Source: a virus. Taken from it: DNA of 23,959 bases. Position numbers and translations under genes: made by a program. Shown piece by piece: positions 16,072 to 22,000 of this stretch (position 1 is the stretch's first letter; each line of letters begins with the position of its first letter). The notes under the pieces are model-generated. The model made no database searches. It had not been told where the DNA came from and worked only from the letters and a program-made list of their open reading frames with translations. Location of the stretch: the IMG/VR virus record IMGVR_UViG_3300024262_000243, positions 1-23,959 of that record; one strand, written 5' to 3'.

Positions 16072-16087
16072 TCCCTGTGAACAGGGA
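16072..16087 (+). promoter_or_regulatory. Short leader hairpin before capsid-decoration gene
   Basis: TCCCTGTGAACAGGGA is a near-perfect inverted repeat (six to seven pairs, small TGAA loop), four bases before the ribosome binding site. It may stabilise the 5' end of the capsid mRNA or tune translation. A similar TGTGAA/ACAG hairpin lies before the gene at 22001. Confidence 0.4.
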
Positions 16088-16104
16088 GTAGAGGAGAAGA
16101 TCAT

Positions 16105-16779
16105 ATGTCTCTACTTGGACAGGCGAGCGGTGGTTGGACTGAAAGTTCTTCGGCATTGAGATTACTCTATGTTGGAGTTAGAAACTCTGTGGGTGTCCTC
16201 ACCCCTGATTCTTTCACACAGTCCAATCCCCCCATCGTCACAACCGCTGGAACTATTTCGGCACAAGTGGATACCTTGGTTTCTGGGATTCTTTCCGGTG
16301 CCATTGCATTCACCCGCCCAGATGTGGGATCGAACTTTATCGGCGGTAACGTCGAAACCTTGGCTGTCGCAGGTCAAGAAACTTTGGTTCGACCACTCGG
16401 CTGTTTTATCAACAATGCCAACGGTAATGCCTTCGAAAACCTTCCCGGACAAGCTTCCGGTAAGGGTCCTTATGTTTCTTCCCAAGGAACATTCGGCAAT
16501 GGTCTCTTTGAGACCCAAGTTCTTGATGGCACCGCAATTACCGGTTTTGCCACGGGTGATGCATTCACTTATGTAACAGGTGTGGAGCTACATGCTTCCC
16601 GCAATGGTTACCTGATGCCAGCCGGTGCAATCGATGGTGGTGGTACTTTCCGATCCTTCCTAAACGCTGCAAACTCTGCGGAATTGGAACACGGTCTTGC
16701 TGCTTCAACAGTCATCGGCATCCTCAAAATGCCCGCTGATAGTGTCATGAACGAACTCGTTTATGACCAACGAATTTAA
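16105..16779 (+). CDS. Probable capsid decoration or minor head protein
   Basis: A 224-residue protein immediately before the major capsid gene, with GAGGAGA at 16091-16097. The sequence is Gly/Ala/Thr/Ser-rich, low in Lys, with alternating hydrophobic residues (GTISAQVDTLVSGILSG; GDAFTYVTGVELHASRNG), typical of an extended beta structural protein. Codon choice is enriched in preferred codons like its capsid neighbour, which suggests high expression. Small proteins placed just before the major capsid gene are commonly head-stabilising or decoration proteins; lambda gpD is an example of position, not of sequence. Confidence 0.6.
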   Translation: MSLLGQASGGWTESSSALRLLYVGVRNSVGVLTPDSFTQSNPPIVTTAGTISAQVDTLVSGILSGAIAFTRPDVGSNFIGGNVETLAVAGQETLVRPLGCFINNANGNAFENLPGQASGKGPYVSSQGTFGNGLFETQVLDGTAITGFATGDAFTYVTGVELHASRNGYLMPAGAIDGGGTFRSFLNAANSAELEHGLAASTVIGILKMPADSVMNELVYDQRI

Positions 16780-16792
16780 GGAGGGGATAACG

Positions 16793-17668
16793 ATGAGTAC
16801 CGTATCGAACGCTACAAAGCAAAAGATCATTGGAGATCTAATCAAAACCCCTCAAGGTCGTGCCAAACTTGCTGCGTCTATGACACAGCCCTTGAGAACC
16901 CGCAGAGACTACACTTCGGTAGGTCGTAAGACCTTTCTCGTAGAGCAATTGCCTGATGGCGCGTTGCCCATCTACGATAAAGATCCCGACGTAACCGCAT
17001 ACATCGTGGGCGAAGAAGGCGAGAACATTCTTGCCGTCACCAAACCACGTCGTGTGGTATTCCCTCTGTTCGAGATTGCATCGAATCCAGAGATTCCTTT
17101 GACACAGATCAAAGAGCGACGTTTCGACTTGATCGAAAGGGCCCAAGATCTTGCTCGGGCCCAAATCCAAGCTGCCGAAGACGAACGTGTCTTCGCAGTG
17201 CTGGACGCGATTGCCGTCAACGGTTTCGATAGCATCGCTGGACAAACCAACCCCGACATCCCTGTTGTTGCTCCCATTTCGGGTGCAGTTCTGGCAGATG
17301 CTTTTGCGGAAATTGAGCGTCACGACCTTCGTGTTGCCCGTATTTTCATGAACGCCACTGACTATGCTGACATTCGTAAATTCGGTCGCGACATCCTGGA
17401 TATCGAATCCCAAGCAGTGTTGCTGAAAACTGGTCTTCAAGCCACCCTTTGGGGGGCCCAGATCATCACTTCACGTTTGGTTCCAGTTGGTACGGTCTAT
17501 GTATGCTGCGAACCCGAAATGTTTGGTCGCATCCCAGTTCGTACAGAACTCACCGTTTTGTCGGCAGACGATCCAAAAGCCCGTACTATCGGCTTTTCCG
17601 TCTTCGAGAACCTGGGTATCGGCGCGTACAACCCCCGTGGTCTTACCCGCCTCGTGATCACTCGATAA
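16793..17668 (+). CDS. Major capsid protein
   Basis: A 291-residue protein. ATG 16793 with AAGGAGGGG at 16778-16786 is chosen over an ATG 30 bases upstream, which lies inside the previous gene and lacks a ribosome binding site. The pattern fits an HK97-fold shell protein: a basic N-terminal arm (about 1-45), an extended loop region (PDGALPIYDKDPDVTAYIVG), then a long spine-like helix rich in charged residues (RFDLIERAQDLARAQIQAAEDERVF split by short turns, about 103-127). Alternating A-domain strands and helices follow (ARIFMNATDYADIRKFG; LWGAQIITSRLVPVGTVYVC), with C-terminal beta strands (TIGFSVFENLGIGAYNP). It follows protease, scaffold and decoration genes, as expected. Confidence 0.85.
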   Translation: MSTVSNATKQKIIGDLIKTPQGRAKLAASMTQPLRTRRDYTSVGRKTFLVEQLPDGALPIYDKDPDVTAYIVGEEGENILAVTKPRRVVFPLFEIASNPEIPLTQIKERRFDLIERAQDLARAQIQAAEDERVFAVLDAIAVNGFDSIAGQTNPDIPVVAPISGAVLADAFAEIERHDLRVARIFMNATDYADIRKFGRDILDIESQAVLLKTGLQATLWGAQIITSRLVPVGTVYVCCEPEMFGRIPVRTELTVLSADDPKARTIGFSVFENLGIGAYNPRGLTRLVITR

Positions 17669-17832
17669 TTACCCGTAAATAAACGCCTTTTCCCCACCCA
17701 TAAAAAACCCCAAAATTACAATCTCTGTAAACCCTCTAATACCGGGGGACTACACCTTTTTGTATATATATGTAGTAACCTCTGAAAAATGGTGTATATT
17801 ACTGTAGGTATTTACACATTTTGGGGAGTAAC
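17669..17832. promoter_or_regulatory. Intergenic region with imperfect direct repeat
   Basis: 164 bases without a gene. TGTATATATATGTAGTAA (17761) and TGTATATTACTGTAGGTA (17793) are an imperfect direct repeat, 13 of 18 bases equal, spaced 32 bases, about three helical turns. TACACC (17751) and GGTGTA (17791) form an inverted pair around the first copy. The element could be a promoter/operator of the small HTH gene that follows. No clear terminator after the capsid gene was seen. Confidence 0.35.
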
Positions 17833-18072
17833 ATGCATATTTCAAAACTCACAGAAGAAACCCTTCGCCATCTTTACCTACAAGAAAAGAAAACAGAGAC
17901 CGAGATTGCGGATATCACTCGCAATAAAAAAGTTTACCCCTTGGTGGAGACCACGATAGAACTGGCATTGCTGGAGGGTTTCATGCATATAGAAACATTG
18001 AAAATGCCCCTACCTACGTTGAATAGAAGTATAGGGTTTGAACCCGTGTTGGTGTTCCAGAAACCTCGTTAA
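17833..18072 (+). CDS. Small HTH-like protein
   Basis: ATG 17833 is preceded by GGGGAG at 17823-17828, the same GGGGAGTAACATG context as the Dps-like gene. The product is 79 residues. Residues about 4-30 (ISKLTEETLRHLYLQEKKTE, then TEIADI) follow the pattern L-t-e-e-L-x-x-L-Y-x-x-x-x-x-t-x-x-E-I-A found in resolvase/sigma-type helix-turn-helix segments. The rest (LVETTIELALLEGFMHIETL) is helical and could be a dimer interface. It may be a small transcription regulator, perhaps acting on the repeats just upstream; this is inference. It is flanked on both sides by regulatory-looking intergenic DNA. Confidence 0.6.
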   Translation: MHISKLTEETLRHLYLQEKKTETEIADITRNKKVYPLVETTIELALLEGFMHIETLKMPLPTLNRSIGFEPVLVFQKPR

Positions 18073-18299
18073 CTTACTTATTCCTTATAGAGGGTAGAGA
18101 TTCGATCTCAACAGTTTATTCCCCTCTGGCCCAGAGTGCTAGGGAATCGCTACCGCGATGCCCCCTCCTTCCAGCTTGGTAACCTGGAGACCTACGGAGG
18201 GGGTTTCGTCTTTAAAAAATCCCACAAAAAAAATCTAGTTATTTGCGCCTCTTGTGTATGTAAAAGGTAAGAAACCACTTTCACTACCAGGAGACCTCC
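18073..18299. other. Intergenic region with structured RNA
   Basis: 227 bases with no credible gene. The first half folds into consecutive hairpins (see next entry); the second half (about 18211-18285) is A-rich then unstructured and leads to the GGAG site at 18290-18293. A 26-codon reading frame from 18158 has no ribosome binding site. A phrase CCTGGAGACCTAC (18183) recurs as CCAGGAGACCTCC (18287), overlapping the next gene's ribosome binding site. Confidence 0.55.
18097..18213 (+). ncRNA. Candidate structured RNA or leader ending in a strong hairpin
   Basis: Read from the sequence: hairpin 1 GAGAT-TCG-ATCTC (18097-18109); hairpin 2 ATTCCC (18118-18123) with GGGAAT (18142-18147), enclosing CTCTG-GCC-CAGAG; hairpin 3 ATCGC-TACC-GCGAT (18146-18159), which competes with the end of hairpin 2; hairpin 4 CCCCCTCC (18161-18168) with GGAGGGGG (18196-18203), enclosing TCCAG/CTGGA, then TTTCGTCTTT. 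Hairpin 4 is a terminator-like stem. The competing pairs and the terminator-like end would fit an attenuator, a riboswitch-like leader or a small phage RNA. It does not match tRNA geometry and I do not recognise a family. Confidence 0.5.
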
Positions 18300-18572
18300 A
18301 TGCCCCAAAGATATAACCACCTTGCGAAAACTGATTACCCCGTATCCGGTTGGGAACCTGACCTACAAGAGGTTGTGGTGGCCGAATGGAAGCCTATTCA
18401 AAACCAAAGTGACGTTAATTTGGTCATTTGCCATTATGAAGATGATGGGTGGGAGTTGGTGACGGTGACGTGTGTTGCTACGGGATATACTGATATGGTG
18501 GGTGTCCCCACCATGAAGTGGTGTGTTTACTTCAAACGCCCCGTCGAATCTGAACTTGAAGAAAAGGATTGA
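18300..18572 (+). CDS. DUF4177-like small protein
   Basis: A 90-residue protein with GGAG six bases before the ATG. The central part, VAEWKPIQNQS, then DVNLVICHYEDDGWELVTVT and a final strand KWCVYFKRP, fits the DUF4177-type pattern in which a helix ends in GWELV and is followed by a strand and a terminal F-K/R motif. Function of that family is unknown. Charged C-terminal tail (ESELEEKD). It ends four bases before the CoaB-like gene, so the two are probably one operon preceded by the structured leader. Confidence 0.6.
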   Translation: MPQRYNHLAKTDYPVSGWEPDLQEVVVAEWKPIQNQSDVNLVICHYEDDGWELVTVTCVATGYTDMVGVPTMKWCVYFKRPVESELEEKD

Positions 18573-18576
18573 TTTC

Positions 18577-19905
18577 ATGAAAGATCGATTTTATGTGATA
18601 TCAGGGGGTACTATGGTCCATGTGGCCCCCCATTTTAGTCTGTGTTCACCCGCTTACGGTACTGTGGGGAACTCCCTGGTACGGGGGTTGTCACTCTATG
18701 CTGGGGGTCAGGATAGCGTTCATCTGATTCCCACCCGTATGGTGAACACCCCCTTCCAGGTAGATGGCCATGTAGACCACCTCTTGGATATCTTGGATTT
18801 GAAATTCATAGAAACCAACGAAGATGTGTCCCGGTTGGTGGACCTCTTGGTATCTCGCGAAGAGACTCGTTGCATCGTGATGGCTTGCGCCTTGTGTGAT
18901 TTTGAACCCCGTAAGATATCTTGGATTGAGGAAGGTCCCTACAATTTTAAAAGCCTTCGGTCTTTTGGGAAAGATCAACCCCGTCTCTCTTCCAAATACC
19001 GCCCCCAAATGGATCTGATACCTACCGATAAGTTGATCGGGAAGATCCGTAAAAACCGAAAAGACATATTTTTGGTGGGGTTCAAAACCACAGCGGGTGA
19101 ATCTCCCAAATCCCTTTACGACAAGGGTCTCAAACTCTTGAAAGACAATTCCTGCAATTTGGTCTTGGGTAACGATATTCAAACCCACCTCAATATGATC
19201 ATCACACCGGAAGAGTTTCCATATACCTTTGTGGGCGGCAAGGGTAGGGATGAAGCTATTGACCAATTGTGTGAAATGGTAATCCAGCGGACTAAACTCT
19301 CTTTTTCCAAAACAGAGGTGACAGGGACACCCGATCAAAAAATCCTTCCTGCTACCGCAGAGGGTATCCCGGAAAACTTTGTTCCAGTGCTACGATTCCT
19401 TATTGAAAATAATGCCTTCAAGTTGGTCAATGGTAGGACCACGGGTCATTTTGGTTGTGTATACCCAGAGGGTAGTTTATCTTCTGTTAGGTATGCCAAT
19501 CACAACAAGGTTTTCGAAGAGGGTATGGTTCGGGTAACTGGTACCAAAGATGGAGTGATCCAGGCTATTGGTTCTAAGCCTTCGGCGGGGGAACATACCC
19601 AACAGGAGATCTATCGTCAATTGGGGGATAGGGTACATTCGGTGGTACACTTCCATTGCCCCTTGAGTAAAGGTATCATCCTACCCATGGCCTCACAGAA
19701 GCCATTTGAGTGCGGTTCCCATCAGTGTGCTACCAACACGGTCAACGCTATGGAGGAATTGTCTCCAGGGGTCTATGTGTGCCACCTGGAGGGGCATGGT
19801 CCAAACATTGCCTTTCACAAAGATGTACCCGCATATACTCTTATTTTCATGATTCGGAAGTTTTGGGATTTGTCAAAGGGTCTTTCCGATCACCTGGAGG
19901 ATTAG
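18577..19905 (+). CDS. CoaB-like (phosphopantothenoylcysteine synthetase) / class II aldolase-like fusion enzyme
   Basis: ATG 18577 with AAAAGGA at 18562-18568 gives 442 residues; upstream in-frame ATG overlaps the previous gene. Residues about 1-235 resemble the CoaB half of DFP/CoaBC, which joins phosphopantothenate and cysteine in coenzyme A synthesis: SGGT (9-12) for nucleotide binding, LVGFKTTAGES (166-) in the place of CoaB VGFxAET, and GNDI (198-201) in the place of AND(V). Residues about 265-442 resemble the class II aldolase/adducin fold with HFH (H358, H360) and HLEGH (H403, H407) as likely metal ligands. CoaB alone is usually fused to CoaC, not to an aldolase. The arrangement suggests an auxiliary metabolic enzyme or a repurposed nucleotide-dependent enzyme; substrates are unknown. 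Confidence 0.72.
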   Translation: MKDRFYVISGGTMVHVAPHFSLCSPAYGTVGNSLVRGLSLYAGGQDSVHLIPTRMVNTPFQVDGHVDHLLDILDLKFIETNEDVSRLVDLLVSREETRCIVMACALCDFEPRKISWIEEGPYNFKSLRSFGKDQPRLSSKYRPQMDLIPTDKLIGKIRKNRKDIFLVGFKTTAGESPKSLYDKGLKLLKDNSCNLVLGNDIQTHLNMIITPEEFPYTFVGGKGRDEAIDQLCEMVIQRTKLSFSKTEVTGTPDQKILPATAEGIPENFVPVLRFLIENNAFKLVNGRTTGHFGCVYPEGSLSSVRYANHNKVFEEGMVRVTGTKDGVIQAIGSKPSAGEHTQQEIYRQLGDRVHSVVHFHCPLSKGIILPMASQKPFECGSHQCATNTVNAMEELSPGVYVCHLEGHGPNIAFHKDVPAYTLIFMIRKFWDLSKGLSDHLED

Positions 19906-19906
19906 T

Positions 19907-20311
19907 ATGAAAGGACGTACCATGGGTAAAGAGATGTTTGTGGAACCTTTAGGGGATGACTCTGTTATTGGTGGGAACATCATTGATGTCTTTGTGGTGT
20001 ACCCCTCAAAGGGTGAAGAGACCCCCCTAGGTGTTTACACCAGTTTGGAGAAGGCCACAGTAGCCGTTTCCAAATTGACTGCCAAGATCAGTCACCCCAT
20101 TGAACCCAAAAAGGCTTTGGTGGTGAAGGGTGCCAAACCAAAGTCAATTCACTATGATAGTGAAGAAGGACAGGTGGTATTATTGGAATATACTGTTCCT
20201 ATGAAGCTCAATCGATGGGTATTCGAACATCGAGGTGAAGTCGTGGCTCAGGCATTGGCTAAATTGACCGCCGAAGAAAAATGGGCCTTGAATTTATCTC
20301 AAACCTACTAA
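19907..20311 (+). CDS. Unknown protein downstream of fusion enzyme
   Basis: A 134-residue protein. ATG 19907 follows the upstream stop by one base and has GGAGG about eight bases before it; a second ATG at 19922 (MGKEMFVEP) has AAGGA upstream and is equally possible. The middle has beta-like segments (IIDVFVVYPSK, ALVVKGAKPKS, VVLLEYTVPM), and the end is helical (VVAQALAKLTAEEKWALNL). No known motif or membrane segment. Probably translated with the enzyme upstream. Confidence 0.6.
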   Translation: MKGRTMGKEMFVEPLGDDSVIGGNIIDVFVVYPSKGEETPLGVYTSLEKATVAVSKLTAKISHPIEPKKALVVKGAKPKSIHYDSEEGQVVLLEYTVPMKLNRWVFEHRGEVVAQALAKLTAEEKWALNLSQTY

Positions 20312-20323
20312 AAAGGTGATAAC

Positions 20324-20758
20324 ATGAAAAACAATTGCAAAATTTCCCTTTACCTTGTGATCCTAACCCTTGGTTTTTCCTTTGGCATGGTGGCTTATTC
20401 CGCCCCCACTTCAAAACCAACGTCACAACCTACATCACAACAGGCATCACCACCTGTGATCAAATCCGGTAGGCACACGGGTGCTGTGCATGTAGAACCC
20501 TTTGACCCTTCCAAAAGTTGTTTCCTGGTTAATGACTTCCCGCAAGCCGATTTTACCACGGTGGTTAAAGCCAAGAGAACACCCGAGTGGGTGAAGCTTC
20601 GATCTCAAATTCGGATATTGCAGGAAGAACAGGCAAAATTGGGGAAAAAAATTGCCAGTAACAAAGAAAAATCGGTCGCCAAATCCATTGGGGATGCTTT
20701 CTCTTTCTTTGTGATGTGTGTGTTTTTGGGGTTTGTTGTGAAGAAAGTTTCTAACTGA
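20324..20758 (+). CDS. Secreted or membrane protein with Thr/Ser/Pro repeat
   Basis: A 144-residue protein with AAAGG nine bases before the ATG. Residues 1-27 are a signal peptide: basic MKNNCK, hydrophobic ISLYLVILTLGFSFGMVAY, and an Ala-containing cleavage site (YSA-PT). There is no lipobox Cys. Residues about 28-43 are repetitive (PTSKPTSQPTSQQAS), a likely extended linker. A helical, Lys/Gln-rich segment (about 92-120) precedes a C-terminal hydrophobic stretch (FSFFVMCVFLGFVVKKV), a possible second membrane anchor. This could be an envelope or lysis-related protein, for example a spanin-like bridge, but no lysis family is recognisable. Its end overlaps by eight bases the end of the convergent metallophosphoesterase gene. 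Confidence 0.6.
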   Translation: MKNNCKISLYLVILTLGFSFGMVAYSAPTSKPTSQPTSQQASPPVIKSGRHTGAVHVEPFDPSKSCFLVNDFPQADFTTVVKAKRTPEWVKLRSQIRILQEEQAKLGKKIASNKEKSVAKSIGDAFSFFVMCVFLGFVVKKVSN

Positions 20759-21518
20759 CCTTGAAAAGTTTCCCCTGGTAGAATAAAGACCCATTGATGA
20801 TGGGTATCTGATCAATCACCATCCTCTCTTCTTCCAATAAATAATGACCTATCGAAAATCCATGTTGCCAATCCGGTGTGCCATTTATGTATTCTGGGTC
20901 CATGTGGCAAAGGCACCCATTTTCATACCAAGTATAGTGTCCTTGTAGTGTGGTTCGATGGTGGGCCCCCAGCCTATGGGTGTGTCCCGAGATACCCGAA
21001 TTTTGTCTTCGCTCAAACATCTTCTTTGCTGTCATAGCGGAACCTACAGATACACGGTCACCATGTTCTACCAAAAAATTATGATGGGATAGGTATCCCC
21101 GATATCCCTGGTGTGTAATACCCAAGGAATCTAGTTCGAGCAATGCAGGTATCGTAAGTGCCTTGAGTCCCGCCATTTCCTCATGTTTTTTAATGTACGT
21201 GACCAATCGGTCTTCGTGGTTCCCATCTTTATATGCAATCTCTGCGTCGGGACAGGCGTTTTTGACGTGGTGTAGGAATTCAATGGTGGCATCGATTTCA
21301 AGCTGGAACTTACTGGCCTTGTTGGCATCTTTGGAGTAACTGCTAACCGCATACATATCGATGATATCACCAATAAGGTAAATGAATTGTGGTTGAAACC
21401 ATCTTATGAATGACAACATCAAACGGATGGCTACCTTATCCTGGAAGGGGTGGTGGGTATCCCCAATGAATACCACTTTTTCAACTTCGGTGGGGATGGA
21501 CTTTATAACTTTTATCAT
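20751..21518 (-). CDS. Calcineurin-like metallophosphoesterase
   Basis: Minus strand; the start is ATG at 21518 (reading down) because GGAG lies eight bases upstream of it on that strand (sequence GGAGAAGAACATG). A longer reading frame with 19 more codons has no site. The product is 255 residues and has all the signature blocks of the family: GDTHH (D20, H22), GDIID (D51), GNHED (N100, H101), EHGD and GHTHR. These place two metal ions that hydrolyse phosphomonoesters or diesters, including nucleic-acid ends. No membrane part. It is the only minus-strand gene in the window, convergent with the secreted-protein gene and divergent from the next, so it must have its own promoter in 21519-21696. 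Confidence 0.88.
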   Translation of the reverse strand: MIKVIKSIPTEVEKVVFIGDTHHPFQDKVAIRLMLSFIRWFQPQFIYLIGDIIDMYAVSSYSKDANKASKFQLEIDATIEFLHHVKNACPDAEIAYKDGNHEDRLVTYIKKHEEMAGLKALTIPALLELDSLGITHQGYRGYLSHHNFLVEHGDRVSVGSAMTAKKMFERRQNSGISGHTHRLGAHHRTTLQGHYTWYENGCLCHMDPEYINGTPDWQHGFSIGHYLLEEERMVIDQIPIINGSLFYQGKLFKVS

Positions 21519-21696
21519 GTTCTTCTCCAATGAAAGGACCAAAAGTCTATGGGTAAAAGTACCCCATAACTTCAAACCCCTACCCTATCTTTGGACGATA
21601 ATAAACGGAATCCGTCTAAAACTCCCTAAAATGGGGTCGTTCATACTCCTTTTATAAAAAAACTAATTAGGAACACTTTATATAGGAGTGAGGAAA
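21519..21696. promoter_or_regulatory. Divergent intergenic region
   Basis: 178 bases between the minus-strand metallophosphoesterase and the next plus-strand gene. It must hold promoters for both. On the plus side TATATAGG (21679-21686) sits just before the ribosome binding site and resembles the TATATAAG at 16012; whether it is a promoter box or only part of the leader is unclear. ACGGAATCCGT (about 21604-21614) is a small inverted repeat, too weak to call a terminator. Confidence 0.35.
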
Positions 21697-21942
21697 ATGT
21701 ACGATAAGCGTGTCTGTGACGTTGTATCCCTTGAGGGTCAAACCTGTCATTCCATCAATGCTTTTAGGATTGTGGAGGAAAACATATATGAGGATTACGA
21801 AACCGTACTTTTGGATTTCATGGAATATGATGGCAAGACAGATCAGGCTCAGGTAGTGTCACGAGTACGAGTACGCAAAGAATTCCTCCAACACATAATG
21901 TTAACCATGGAAGAGAAACTAAAAATTCACTTCGACGTGTGA
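21697..21942 (+). CDS. Small protein, function unknown
   Basis: ATG 21697 with AGGAGTGAGG directly upstream is preferred over a GTG nine bases earlier. The product of 81 residues is acidic in the middle (EENIYEDYETVLLDFMEYD) and basic at RVRVRKEFLQ, with a C-terminal helix (TMEEKLKIHF). Two Cys in the first 25 residues (VCDVVSLEGQTC) are too far apart for a simple zinc knuckle. No known family. It is followed by 58 bases containing a small hairpin before the next gene. Confidence 0.6.
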   Translation: MYDKRVCDVVSLEGQTCHSINAFRIVEENIYEDYETVLLDFMEYDGKTDQAQVVSRVRVRKEFLQHIMLTMEEKLKIHFDV

Positions 21943-21963
21943 TCATAAACTCCTTTTTTAGGT

Positions 21964-21978
21964 ACTGTGTGAAACAGT
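21964..21978 (+). promoter_or_regulatory. Leader hairpin
   Basis: ACTGT-GTGAA-ACAGT, five pairs with a five-base loop, 22 bases before the next start codon and just upstream of TAATTAAGGAGG. It shares the TGTGAA/ACAG core with the hairpin at 16072-16087. May mark late-gene leaders in this genome or be chance. Confidence 0.3.
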
Positions 21979-22000
21979 GATCTAATTAAGGAGGAACACT

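Larger units (their letters stand above)
15926..16104. other. Intergenic leader region of the capsid genes
   Basis: 179 bases without a gene. It holds an AT-rich tract, a TATATAAG element at 16012-16019, a terminator-like hairpin at 16029-16060 and a second short hairpin at 16072-16087, then the GAGGAG ribosome binding site at 16091-16096. This is the most structured leader in the head module and separates scaffold from capsid expression. Confidence 0.6.

Noticed and set aside
16838-17440. 200-codon minus-strand frame
   Set aside because: Antisense to the major capsid gene, no start site signals.
18092-18170. tRNA-like segment (GATTCGATCTC resembles a T-loop)
   Set aside because: The loop is only three bases and no acceptor, D or anticodon arms of correct length can be drawn.
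18158-18238. 26-codon frame inside the structured intergenic region
   Set aside because: No ribosome binding site, and the sequence is better explained by hairpin 4.
18691-19338. 215-codon minus-strand frame
   Set aside because: Antisense to the CoaB-like domain, which has clear motifs on the plus strand.
21406-21657. 83-codon plus-strand frame
   Set aside because: Mostly opposite the metallophosphoesterase gene with its five conserved motifs; no ribosome binding site.
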